Positions 30,050-37,716 of a stretch of DNA of 54,437 nt are shown here, one piece after another. Where the stretch lies: positions 1-54,437 of the forward strand of contig CAJQPP010000111.1 of assembly GCA_905480235.1 (NCBI GenBank), read 5' to 3'. The notes under the pieces were generated by a model. The model worked only from the letters and a program-made list of their open reading frames with translations. It did no database searches and was not told the origin of the DNA. Each line of letters begins with the position of its first letter. Within the stretch, counting starts at the first letter, position 1. This DNA is from an uncultured Pirellulaceae bacterium (GTDB lineage Bacteria > Planctomycetota > Planctomycetia > Pirellulales > Pirellulaceae). A program made the translations under genes and the position numbers.

Positions 30050-30595
30050 TTAGAGATTGCGCCTGACATCTGCGTCGAGTGACGCTGAGTTGGATGAAGG
30101 TAGGCGACTGGATTCATGGGAGGTCTCATGGGAATGCCTGACCGGGGTTACCCGCACCAGTGTTTCGAACTCACCATGCTGCGTCACTTCGCCACGTTGG
30201 TTCAATAAACGCAAACCCCAAATCACGCGTCCGGCCCGCTTGGCATTGTCCTGTTTACCAACCACCTCGGTGAGCACATGGACTGTGTCTCCAAAAAAGA
30301 GCGGCCGAGAGAACTCCCAGGCGCGGACCGCAGTGAACGCCACGGTGTCAACTTTGGGCGAGTTACTCCCCAATCCAGCGACCCAAGCCAAACCCAATAA
30401 TCCATGAGCGATTGGCTGTCGATAGGGCGTCTGCCTGGCAAACTCGTGATCAATATGAAGAGGGTTATGATCGCCTGTTGCGTTGGCGAAATTGATGACG
30501 TCGGTCTCCGTAATCGTACGCGAGGAACTCGTCCATTGCTGGCCAACTTCCAAGTCTCCAAATGTCAGGCGATCATTCATCGTCTGTACGTCCAT
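30050..30595 (-). CDS. MaoC-like dehydratase (R-specific enoyl-CoA hydratase fold)
   Basis: Hot-dog fold protein of about 181 residues that probably hydrates enoyl-CoA thioesters. The hydratase motif is seen in ATGDHNPLHIDHEFARQTPYRQPIAHGLLGL, with the catalytic Asp-His pair. LTFGDLEVGQQWTSSSRTITETDV is the standard N-terminal strand and FFGDTVHVLTEVVGKQ the later one. The C-terminal 30 residues are Ser/Arg-rich and probably disordered. Possible starts are GTG 30607, ATG 30595 and ATG 30580; I give 30595 but the evidence is weak. It lies downstream of tRNA-Pro and its terminator. Confidence 0.87.
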   Translation of the reverse strand: MDVQTMNDRLTFGDLEVGQQWTSSSRTITETDVINFANATGDHNPLHIDHEFARQTPYRQPIAHGLLGLAWVAGLGSNSPKVDTVAFTAVRAWEFSRPLFFGDTVHVLTEVVGKQDNAKRAGRVIWGLRLLNQRGEVTQHGEFETLVRVTPVRHSHETSHESSRLPSSNSASLDADVRRNL

Positions 30596-30701
30596 GACCG
30601 GAACCACTACGAACCCACTTTACGAAATCTGAAGACACTGGGCGATGGAGAAGGTCGGCTGATCCGCCAAAACTCCAGACTCTCGAAATTACCAAGCGTC
30701 A

Positions 30702-30735
30702 TAAAAAAACAACCGGTCAGCCTTGAGGCCGACCG
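30702..30735 (-). terminator. Rho-independent terminator of tRNA-Pro
   Basis: Stem CGGTCAGCC (30714-30722) pairs with GGCCGACCG (30727-30735) with one G-U pair and loop TTGA. In the minus direction it is followed by a run of seven T. It lies 15 bases after the tRNA. Confidence 0.8.
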
Positions 30736-30750
30736 ATTGTCTCTTGAGGT

Positions 30751-30824
30751 CGGGGTGATAGGATTCGAACCTACGACCTACTGGTCCCAAACCAGTCGCG
30801 CTAGCCAGGCTGCGCTACACCCCG
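30751..30824 (-). tRNA. tRNA-Pro (anticodon TGG)
   Basis: Cloverleaf of 74 bases on the minus strand. The acceptor stem CGGGGTG pairs with CACCCCG. The D arm is GCGCAGCCTGGCTAGCGC, and the anticodon arm is CTGGT-TTGGGAC-CAG type with TGG. The T arm has GTTCGAATC. The CCA end is not encoded. Confidence 0.95.
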
Positions 30825-30834
30825 AAGAGGCGTA

Positions 30835-30863
30835 AATGTAACGGTCTGTCCATTTCACCGCAA
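30835..30863 (-). promoter_or_regulatory. Candidate sigma-70 promoter for tRNA-Pro
   Basis: Read on the minus strand: TTGCGG (30863-30858), 17-base spacer, TACATT (30840-30835), then 10 bases to the tRNA 5' end. Spacing and position are right for a stable-RNA promoter. Confidence 0.5.
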
Positions 30864-30909
30864 TCCGTTTTGTGCCAAACGTCATAATTTATAGCTGGGA
30901 ACGACAAAT

Positions 30910-31833
30910 TTAAGCTGCACGCTGTTGCGGAGCTCCACCGCTTAGGATCGCTTTCAAGCGATCAAATTCGCGGTTATCGGCAAAATGGATGGTAATCCGC
31001 CCGTTTCCACGAGCATTCTGCCGCAGATCCACACGCGTCCCCAAAACCATTTTTAGCTCGTGCTGCAATGCCTCGATCTGCTGATTTTGAGTTCTTTTCT
31101 TGGGGGCAACAACTCCGGCCCCATCTTCTTTGGCAATCCGTTCAGCGACGTCTCTTTCAGTTTGGCGAACGCTGACCCCCTCCTTCTGAATTCGATTGCA
31201 GAATTCCAACTGCACCCGTTCATCTCCTAAAGGTAAGAGCGCCCGTGCATGACCCATGGTAATGCTGCCGCCTCGTAAGGCATCTTGCACCAATTTCGGT
31301 AGCTCCAGCAGCCTCATCAAATTGGTTAGCGTCGATCGATCAATTTTCAAGCGACCTGCCAAGTGCTCCTGAGTACAGCCGTGCTCGTCGATATAGCGTC
31401 GGAATGAAAGTGCCTTTTCAATCGCGTTTAGATCTTTGCGTTGCAAGTTTTCAACAATCGCCAATTCGGCTACCAAGCGATCATCCGCCTGGCGAACTCG
31501 CGCCGGTATCGTTGACCAGCCCGCTTGAATGGCTGCCCGCAAACGACGCTCACCCGAAATAAGCTGGTAGCGCCCATTCACAACGCGGACCAAAATAGGC
31601 TGCAGCATGTCATGGGATTTCAAACTTTCCGTCAACGATGCGATTTCAGATTCACTGAATTCACGCCGTGGCTGGAAAGGGTTATCGTCAATCTCATAAA
31701 CGCTTAACTGGACCGTATCGCTAGTGGTCGACTCTCGCTCCGACTCATGCGAAACATCTACCGATTGCTCCAATTCAGAAGTCGCGCTTAACAACGCTTC
31801 CAACCCACGTCCCAGTCGTTTTTTCTTATTCAC
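30910..31833 (-). CDS. parB: Chromosome partitioning protein ParB
   Basis: CTP-dependent DNA clamp that loads at parS and spreads, working with ParA in origin segregation. The 307-residue protein begins NKKKRLGRGLEALL, the usual ParA-interacting N-terminus. It then has NPFQPRREFSESEI, LQPILVR, the CTPase box GERRLRAAI (usually GERRYRA), the helix-turn-helix TQEHLAGRLKIDRSTLTNLMRLLELP and GHARALLPL, and a C-terminal dimerisation part. I start at GTG 31833, preceded by GGAGG at 8 bases and overlapping the parA stop by 8 bases. The longer frame to 31878 would lie inside parA. Translational coupling with parA is clear. Confidence 0.96.
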   Translation of the reverse strand: MNKKKRLGRGLEALLSATSELEQSVDVSHESERESTTSDTVQLSVYEIDDNPFQPRREFSESEIASLTESLKSHDMLQPILVRVVNGRYQLISGERRLRAAIQAGWSTIPARVRQADDRLVAELAIVENLQRKDLNAIEKALSFRRYIDEHGCTQEHLAGRLKIDRSTLTNLMRLLELPKLVQDALRGGSITMGHARALLPLGDERVQLEFCNRIQKEGVSVRQTERDVAERIAKEDGAGVVAPKKRTQNQQIEALQHELKMVLGTRVDLRQNARGNGRITIHFADNREFDRLKAILSGGAPQQRAA

Positions 31834-32572
31834 GTCCGAGTACCTCCATGCACAATTCCATATAAGCTCGACACCCACGACTTCGCGGGGCGTAATCTAT
31901 CACTGGGCGACTATGCCCCGGGGCTTCACTGACCATGACATCCCGAGGAATCACCGTCTCAAAAACTATCTCACCAAAAAACTCTCGAACTTCCGCTTCC
32001 ACCTCGTGAGTTAATTCCAACGAGTCGTCAAACATTGTCAGCAGTATCCCGGCAAACCCAAGCTTTCCCGGACGGTGCTGCATGACGTCTCGAATGACTC
32101 CAATCATCTGCTTCAGCCCCTCCATTGCAAAATATTCGCATTGAATGGGCATCAAAACTTCATCGCTGGCAGACAGGGCAGTCTGGGTTAAACGGCCCAT
32201 CGAGGGGGGACAGTCAATTAACACAAAGTCAAACAACCCCGTACATGACTGTAACTGTTGAACGACTCGCGCACTTTCGGAATCATCCAAATTCGCTAGC
32301 AGATCAACATCTCGAAAACGGTGACTACCCGGCAAGACGCTCAGATTGGTGAAATCGGTCTTCTTGGCCTGATGTCTTAAGGCTTGTTCACTGACCAAAG
32401 GATGGCTGGGCAAAGCCCGACTACCCAATCCCGACGTCGCATTGCATTGAGGATCCATGTCGACTAGTAGCGTTTGCTTGCCAGCACGCCCCAGCGCTGC
32501 GGCCAGATTGATGGAGGTGGTCGTCTTGCCCACCCCCCCTTTCTGGTTCGCAATGCAAATAGTTGTGGGCAA
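31826..32572 (-). CDS. parA: Chromosome partitioning ATPase ParA (Soj)
   Basis: Deviant-Walker ATPase that forms nucleoid-bound gradients for ParB-parS movement. With start TTG 32572 the 248-residue protein begins MPTTICIANQKGGVGKTTTS, with deviant Walker A KGGVGKT at 11-17, then LLVDMDPQCNATSGLG (Walker A'), FVLIDCPPSMG (Walker B) and PIQCEYFAMEGL. The TTG is chosen because GGAGG sits 7 bases before it and the family starts exactly here; a TTG at 32626 gives an unsupported 18-residue extension. It overlaps parB at its end. The upstream gap carries parS sites. Confidence 0.95.
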   Translation of the reverse strand: MPTTICIANQKGGVGKTTTSINLAAALGRAGKQTLLVDMDPQCNATSGLGSRALPSHPLVSEQALRHQAKKTDFTNLSVLPGSHRFRDVDLLANLDDSESARVVQQLQSCTGLFDFVLIDCPPSMGRLTQTALSASDEVLMPIQCEYFAMEGLKQMIGVIRDVMQHRPGKLGFAGILLTMFDDSLELTHEVEAEVREFFGEIVFETVIPRDVMVSEAPGHSRPVIDYAPRSRGCRAYMELCMEVLGRE

Positions 32573-32712
32573 CGGATGGCCTCCGCCAGTACGCGGTTTT
32601 TTGACTGGATGTAGATACCATGTCAAGCAAACGGCGCAAATGCCAATCCCGAGATGTTTTTGAATGCGAATAGGAAGAACGCATTAGCCAGCTGGTCACA
32701 ATATGCACCTGG

Positions 32713-32726
32713 GTTCCACGGAAATT
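32713..32726. promoter_or_regulatory. Degenerate parS-like half site
   Basis: GTTCCACGGAAATT carries the left half of parS (GTTCCACG) and a partial right half. It lies 65-70 bases from the first good site. It may be a decayed site or chance. Confidence 0.35.
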
Positions 32727-32782
32727 TCAATTGCGGAAGCAAAATGACCCATTTACCCAAAACTTGCTAACAGCAACAATCG

Positions 32783-32798
32783 CGTTCCACGTGAAACT
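32783..32798. promoter_or_regulatory. parS site
   Basis: CGTTCCACGTGAAACT matches the canonical parS 16-mer (TGTTCCACGTGAAACA) at 14 of 16 positions, including the entire 14-base core. It lies 210 bases upstream of parA. ParB binding here is expected for origin segregation and for autoregulation of parAB. Confidence 0.9.
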
Positions 32799-32820
32799 CT
32801 ACCCATAGACCGCAAATTGC

Positions 32821-32848
32821 CTAGAGGGTTCCACGTGGAACCCTCTAG
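32821..32848. promoter_or_regulatory. parS site within a perfect 28-bp palindrome
   Basis: The core GTTCCACGTGGAAC (32828-32841) is a fully symmetrical parS version. The symmetry continues outwards through CTAGAGG on the left and CCTCTAG on the right, making an exact 28-base palindrome centred at 32834/32835. The centre is 44 bases (about four helical turns) from the centre of the other parS, so both face the same side of the DNA. Confidence 0.88.
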
Positions 32849-32904
32849 ATGGCTTAGCACCCTATCGCGATTAGTAAATTCGCGAAAATACGTTTCCGAT
32901 GGAA

Positions 32905-34251
32905 TTAACGACTGAGAGGATTCAGGATTAAACCACTCAAAAGCTTGGGATAGAAATAGGTACTTTTTGCTGGCATCCTTTCCCCAGCTTCACTAATCAA
33001 CCTAACATGATCAATGGTGGCAGGCATGACGATCGTTACTAACTCAAACCGCCCGGCTGTCCCTTCCTGGCCGGTAGCATCACGACCGGCAGCATCGCCG
33101 TTAGAGATTCCGCCTACCACCTCTTCAATTGAGCGGACATACTTGGGCGTGGGGGTCTCCTTCAGTCCGAGCAAATCGGGCATCACCAGCTCATGTAAAA
33201 TGGAAACACCCAGCTCTCTCCAAGCTTCCGTTTGGTCCGCCAAGCGATCTGCCATCATTTCTGCACCGCTGGCATTCATTTTCGCTAGCACCCACTGGTC
33301 ATCCTTCGCGCAGTAGAACGCCATCTGCCCTTGGATGTCATCCACCATGATTTTTTCCCAGATACCTTCGGCCTGCCCAGCGCCATTTCCTGCTAAAGTG
33401 CAATCGAAGGCCGAGCCCAGCTTGGCGATCAGAGTCGCAGAATCTATTTCAGGCACACCACGCCACAAGCGGTGTGTGGGCAGGACGATCATGCCTGGGT
33501 CATTCATGCTGATGCAGCACATGGAGACGTAATTCGCCGGATGGTCGGATGGTAATGGACTGTCTGCGCTAAGTTCCTTTTGGTAATTCAGGGCCGTTTC
33601 GTAGCGATGATGACCATCGGCAATGTAAAGTGCTTTTGCAGCCATCAAGGCGGAAGCATTGGCAATCGCGGATGGGTCGGTAACGGGCCACAATTGATGG
33701 ACTACACCATATTCATCCGTCGCTTGGTGTGGCGTGCGGTCTTCAATAGCTGCCTCCAGGCATTCTTGTGTTTTGTTTTCTTCGTCGCCATAAATCGCGA
33801 AAATTTGGCTGGTATTGCACCCGGTGGCCCGTGTCAAATTCAAGCGATCCTGCTTCGCCTTCGAGTGTGTTTGCTCGTGGGGATAAATTCTCCCCTCTCC
33901 AAAAGCCTCTAGTTTGACTCGGGAAATAAAGCCTCGTCGCGTCACCTGGGCGCCATTTAGCTCGAATACCTGGTGATAGACATAAATAGCCGCTTGAGGG
34001 TCCTGGGCCATGACACCCTCCCGCAACCACGTGCGGATAAATTTGGAAGAGCGTTTGTAATGGTCCCCCTCTTGGTCACCAGGCTCTTGGCGGTTGAGAA
34101 TCACTCGCACGATGTTTGCCGGATGCCGTTTGTATAACTCCGATTGCATTTCGGTATTAATCACGTCGTACGGTGGCGCACAAACGTCACTTAAATTACC
34201 GACATGTGACATATCATACCGATAGGCTCGGAAGGACTGGATATCTGCCAC
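32905..34251 (-). CDS. DUF1015 family protein
   Basis: Cytosolic protein of 448 residues of the widespread but uncharacterised DUF1015 family, sometimes annotated as a serine-metabolism-linked or HPr-like protein. It starts MADIQSFRAYRYDMSHVGNLSDVCAPPYDVI, followed by NIVRVILNRQEPGD, the GRIYPHEQTHSKAKQDRLNLTRATGCNTSQIFAIY block and IADGHHRYETALNY, all hallmarks of the family. The start codon is GTG at 34251 with no good ribosome-binding site, but the family starts there. It is upstream of parAB and transcribed in the same direction, with parS sites between. Biochemical function unknown. Confidence 0.9.
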   Translation of the reverse strand: MADIQSFRAYRYDMSHVGNLSDVCAPPYDVINTEMQSELYKRHPANIVRVILNRQEPGDQEGDHYKRSSKFIRTWLREGVMAQDPQAAIYVYHQVFELNGAQVTRRGFISRVKLEAFGEGRIYPHEQTHSKAKQDRLNLTRATGCNTSQIFAIYGDEENKTQECLEAAIEDRTPHQATDEYGVVHQLWPVTDPSAIANASALMAAKALYIADGHHRYETALNYQKELSADSPLPSDHPANYVSMCCISMNDPGMIVLPTHRLWRGVPEIDSATLIAKLGSAFDCTLAGNGAGQAEGIWEKIMVDDIQGQMAFYCAKDDQWVLAKMNASGAEMMADRLADQTEAWRELGVSILHELVMPDLLGLKETPTPKYVRSIEEVVGGISNGDAAGRDATGQEGTAGRFELVTIVMPATIDHVRLISEAGERMPAKSTYFYPKLLSGLILNPLSR

Positions 34252-34689
34252 GCTGGTTCACCCCGTTGAGATAGGACTTTGGAAAACAGGCCAACACCGC
34301 CAAAACGCTACAAGTGCTAGCAGATCTCTTATTTTAAGAGCCGAGGCCAAAGGCAAAAGGGGTGGGTGAAAGAGGGCGCGGCAAATGGCTCTAGTTTTCA
34401 TACGAGCCAAAAAAGAATCGGTCGCCGGTCGGGCGCGTCCCGATCGGTAATAACGCAATTGGCAAAGTGGTTTGCCGCCCACCAACTGACGTTAGCATTC
34501 GCGATTGGCGTGTTGGAGAGCAGCCACTCCACAAAAATCAGCCGCCTAAACCTCCAACTTCAGAATGGGAGAACGACTTATTTTAGTAGTCAACCATCAT
34601 TGCCAGGACCGATAGTCGGGCAAAAGTAATATTTCCCACCGCAAGGAAACGGTTTGGCCATACAGCTAGTCAAGCAGACCCATAATCCG
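34252..34689. other. Intergenic region, no gene seen
   Basis: About 440 bases lie between the DUF1015 start and the ahcY terminator. Short frames lack any family feature. The DUF1015 promoter must lie here, but no clear consensus was found. Confidence 0.4.
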
Positions 34690-34722
34690 AAAAAAAGCCC
34701 CACCAGATTTGGTGGGGCTTTG
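34690..34722 (-). terminator. Rho-independent terminator of ahcY
   Basis: Stem AAAGCCCCACC (34694-34704) with loop AGATTT and GGTGGGGCTTT (34711-34721). In the minus direction it runs into seven T. It lies 40 bases after the ahcY stop. Confidence 0.88.
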
Positions 34723-34761
34723 TCATTGCTTCTCTAATCGAACTTCGAGACCTCAGGAGGC

Positions 34762-36087
34762 TTAATATCGATAGTGTTCGGGCTTGAAGGGGCCTTCCGA
34801 TGGCACGCCAATGTAGTCGGCTTGCTTATCGGTCAATTTGGTGAGTTTGACACCAATTTGATCCAAGTGAAGTCGGGCCACTTCTTCATCCAAATGCTTG
34901 GGCAGAACATGGACACCCAACTCGTATTTGTCCGTCTCACGCCAAAGCGCCATTTGGGCCAAAGTTTGGTTGGTGAAAGAGTTACTCATGACAAAGGATG
35001 GGTGTCCGGTTGCACATCCGAGATTTACCAAGCGACCCTCTGCGAGAAGGATTACAGAACGACCGTCTTTGAAGGTATATCGATCGACCTGAGGCTTAAT
35101 TTCCTCTTTCTCGATCTCGCCGCTGGTTGCCCGGCTTTCCAACCAATCGACATCGATTTCGTTTTGGAAGTGTCCGATGTTGCAGATAATGGCATCGTTG
35201 GGCATTTTTTCCATGTGTGCTCCGGTAATCACATCGCAATTACCGGTCGCGGTTACGAAAATATTACCAACGGCAGCAGCCTCTTCCATGGTGGTAACTT
35301 CGAAACCTTCCATCGCGGCCTGCAGAGCGTTGATAGGATCGATCTCGGTCACGATAACCCGGCCACCGTAACGTTGCATCGAAATGGCGCTACCTTTGCC
35401 GACATCTCCATACCCACAAACCACAACGACTTTACCCGCGATCATCACGTCTGTTGCTCGCTTGATTCCGTCAGCCAGCGATTCACGGCAACCGTAAAGG
35501 TTATCAAACTTACTTTTCGTTACTGAATCGTTCACATTGATGGCGGGCAATTTCAATTCGCCCCGTTCGTGCATTTGGTACAAGCGATGCACACCCGTGG
35601 TGGTCTCTTCGGAAAGACCACGGATCCCGTCTAGCAACTCAGGGAATCGATCGTGCACCATGGCGGTCAAATCACCACCATCGTCCAGAATCAAATTCAA
35701 AGGTTGTCCGTCAGGGAAAATGATCGTTTGCTCGATGCACCAATCAAATTCTTCGTCATTCATGCCTTTCCAGGCGTAGACGGGGATACCTGCTGCCGCC
35801 ATCGCTGCCGCTGCATGGTCTTGCGTGGAAAACACATTGCAGCTGCTCCATGTTACGTCAGCACCCAATTCCACAAGCGTTTCAATGAGCACAGCGGTTT
35901 GAATGGTCATGTGCAGGCAACCGGCGATACGGGCGCCTTTGAGCGGCTTGTCTTTGCCGTACTTTTCGCGGAGAGCCATTAGGCCTGGCATCTCGTTTTC
36001 TGCGAGTTTGATTTCTCGGCGACCCCAGTCGGCTAAGTCGATATCCTTGACTTTGTAAGGCATTTTTTCAGTTTTCATCTCAGACAC
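34762..36087 (-). CDS. ahcY: Adenosylhomocysteinase
   Basis: NAD-dependent S-adenosylhomocysteine hydrolase; splits SAH to adenosine and homocysteine and so relieves product inhibition of methyltransferases. The 441 residues cover the family. Visible are [36 protein letters not shown] (catalytic Lys and Cys), [15 protein letters not shown] (NAD Rossmann loop), TATGNCDVI, and the C-terminal end KPEHYRY. The start is GTG 36087: AGGAG lies 6 bases upstream, and the in-frame ATG at 36078 is too far from it. A good promoter and a leader of about 110 bases precede it. It is convergent with nothing; downstream is its own terminator. Confidence 0.97.
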   Translation of the reverse strand: MSEMKTEKMPYKVKDIDLADWGRREIKLAENEMPGLMALREKYGKDKPLKGARIAGCLHMTIQTAVLIETLVELGADVTWSSCNVFSTQDHAAAAMAAAGIPVYAWKGMNDEEFDWCIEQTIIFPDGQPLNLILDDGGDLTAMVHDRFPELLDGIRGLSEETTTGVHRLYQMHERGELKLPAINVNDSVTKSKFDNLYGCRESLADGIKRATDVMIAGKVVVVCGYGDVGKGSAISMQRYGGRVIVTEIDPINALQAAMEGFEVTTMEEAAAVGNIFVTATGNCDVITGAHMEKMPNDAIICNIGHFQNEIDVDWLESRATSGEIEKEEIKPQVDRYTFKDGRSVILLAEGRLVNLGCATGHPSFVMSNSFTNQTLAQMALWRETDKYELGVHVLPKHLDEEVARLHLDQIGVKLTKLTDKQADYIGVPSEGPFKPEHYRY

Positions 36088-36577
36088 AGTATTCTCCTGA
36101 ATCGGCTATTTATACTTTCGCCACTAACTTAGGGCGGGCTTAAGAATCACAAATCGCCACCAAATCCAAAACGTGATGGCCGGGGCGAGGAATTTCTCTG
36201 GTCGAATTATCACTCCCCTCCCGTCTATTGTGAACCGCAAACGCCCTAGACCTGTTCAGTTTTTTGTAAAGAAATAACGGGTTTTTTTGGTTCATTAACG
36301 GGCTTTATCTGCTCGAGAACTTCTTGTGCCACCGGTTCGGTAATTCTGTCCCAAAGTAAAGGCAAGCGTAACGACCTTGCTAGACATCGGCGGTCTTAAA
36401 AACTCCGTTTATTAACGGGGCCATATAAAATCCGACGAACCAAAATATGCCGCCTTAATCACGCGCAGCCAGACAATTCGTCCTTTCATCGGTTCCGGTC
36501 TGTTTACACTCGCAAAAACTGAACGGATTTGCTCGAATAAAGGTTAGTACACCGTCTATAGAACTCATAGTAATCCC
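36088..36577. other. Divergent region between ahcY and RmlD-like gene
   Basis: This 490-base region holds the ahcY promoter (36206-36234) and an ahcY leader of about 110 bases with partial self-complementarity. I compared the leader with the known SAH riboswitch from memory and did not find its consensus. A TAACGGG motif recurs near 36275, 36297 and 36414. No gene is seen. Confidence 0.5.
36206..36234 (-). promoter_or_regulatory. Sigma-70-like promoter of ahcY
   Basis: On the minus strand: TTCACA (36234-36229), 17-base spacer, GATAAT (36211-36206). Both hexamers match five of six consensus positions. The expected transcript start is near 36199, giving a leader of about 112 bases before GTG. 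Confidence 0.6.
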
Positions 36578-37585
36578 GTGCTTCCAACGCCTTCTGACCT
36601 CCCCTTGCCTTTGTTGATCACCGGATTGGCGGGGGTCGCAGGTTTTAACGCTTTTGCACACTTCCGCCGACACCATGGTGATGCCGTCATTGCCCAACGA
36701 TCCGTAAAAAACTGGCCATTACGGGGACCGGGCATAGAAGCTTGCGATCTGGAAGATGCCGCGGGAATGCGCAGGCTGTTTGAAAAACACGAATTTCGCA
36801 GCGTTCTCAGTTGTGGCGGAAGCTGCGCGTTAAAGAGTTGCGAATTGGACCCCGCGATGGCCCGCCGCGTGAATGTTCAGGGGCTTCATTCCTTGCTCGC
36901 AGCAATAAAAGATCGCCCGACCCGGTTGGTTCATTTATCGGTGGACTTGGTGTACTCGGGGGATTTTGCCGGCGACTACGTGGAAACAGATCCCGCTGAC
37001 CCGGTAACCGTTTATGGCCACACGATGGTGGAAGGCGAAAACCTGCTTCTAAACGAAAGGCCGGATGCCTGTATTTTGAGGATCTCGTTGCCCATGGGCG
37101 TCAGCTTCAATGGCCATGCTGGCGCCGTTGATTGGATTCAGTCGAGATTTCAAAAGAACAAACCTGCCACGCTTTATTTCGACGAAGTTCGGACCCCGAC
37201 TTACGTGGAGTGTTTGAATCAAGCGATCGCAGCGGTTCTAAGTAACCAATTAGCTGGGATCTACCATTGTGGTGGGCCACACAAAATGAGCCTCTTCGAA
37301 ATCGCCCAAGTCGTAAATCGCATTGGCGGCTACCCACCTGAACTGCTGCAGGGATGTCCGAGGATCGAGGCTGGCCCCGTGCCACCAAGGGCCGGAAATG
37401 TCACCATGAATTCCAGCAAATTGCTGCGAGCCATGCCCGAGCTCACCATTGACCCTTGGCCACTTTGCCCCGAGCACGTGCCCACTCACCGCAATTGGCA
37501 TTTTGAACGCGGCCATGATGAACAAGGGTCACTTAAAAAGCTGCAGGAAACGCTTTACGCCAAGCCTTTTGGGCAAAACCTGTAA
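36578..37585 (+). CDS. RmlD-like NAD(P)-binding reductase lacking the YxxxK lysine
   Basis: Short-chain dehydrogenase/epimerase-fold protein of 335 residues, closest in pattern to dTDP-4-dehydrorhamnose reductase (RmlD) or the related MAT2B regulatory subunit. The nucleotide-binding loop ITGLAGVAGFNAF follows a first strand, LVHLSVDLVYSGDF matches the substrate-binding strand, and the YxxxK site reads VYGHTMVEGENLL, with methionine in place of lysine. The later part has RISLPMG and the RTPTYVECLNQAIAAVL region. Without the lysine, classical oxidoreductase activity is doubtful; a regulatory or binding role is possible. The GTG start at 36578 lacks a ribosome-binding site. It stands next to ahcY, so a link with SAM metabolism (as with MAT2B) is conceivable but unproven. 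Confidence 0.82.
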   Translation: MLPTPSDLPLPLLITGLAGVAGFNAFAHFRRHHGDAVIAQRSVKNWPLRGPGIEACDLEDAAGMRRLFEKHEFRSVLSCGGSCALKSCELDPAMARRVNVQGLHSLLAAIKDRPTRLVHLSVDLVYSGDFAGDYVETDPADPVTVYGHTMVEGENLLLNERPDACILRISLPMGVSFNGHAGAVDWIQSRFQKNKPATLYFDEVRTPTYVECLNQAIAAVLSNQLAGIYHCGGPHKMSLFEIAQVVNRIGGYPPELLQGCPRIEAGPVPPRAGNVTMNSSKLLRAMPELTIDPWPLCPEHVPTHRNWHFERGHDEQGSLKKLQETLYAKPFGQNL

Positions 37586-37615
37586 AAAACGGCGATTATC
37601 GTAAGCGGCTGTTAA

Positions 37616-37645
37616 ATTTGTATGTATTTATTGATTTAGTATAAT
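37616..37645 (+). promoter_or_regulatory. Candidate promoter of the M50 protease gene
   Basis: TTGTAT (37618-37623), spacer of 16, TATAAT (37640-37645), in an AT-rich patch about 70 bases before the ATG at 37717. The -10 is perfect; the -35 is weak. Confidence 0.45.
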
Positions 37646-37716
37646 AAGATCGGATACCCGCCGAGGCCTCGTAAATGGAATCAACTCTCGCCGAAGGATT
37701 ATGGCGTTAACACACT

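Larger units (their letters stand above)
32573..32904. other. Upstream region of parAB containing parS sites
   Basis: This 332-base gap lies between DUF1015 and parA, both on the minus strand. It holds two strong parS sites and one half-matching site (separate entries). A short open frame at 32421-32708 in another frame is a shadow of parA. No dnaA box cluster or AT-rich unwinding region is obvious, so this is not read as a replication origin. Confidence 0.6.

Noticed and set aside
32573..32904. Replication origin next to parAB
   Set aside because: parS sites are present, but there is no dnaA, no visible cluster of DnaA boxes and no clear AT-rich unwinding element.
36088..36199. SAH riboswitch in the ahcY leader
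   Set aside because: The conserved core segments of the known SAH riboswitch are not seen; only loose complementarity remains.
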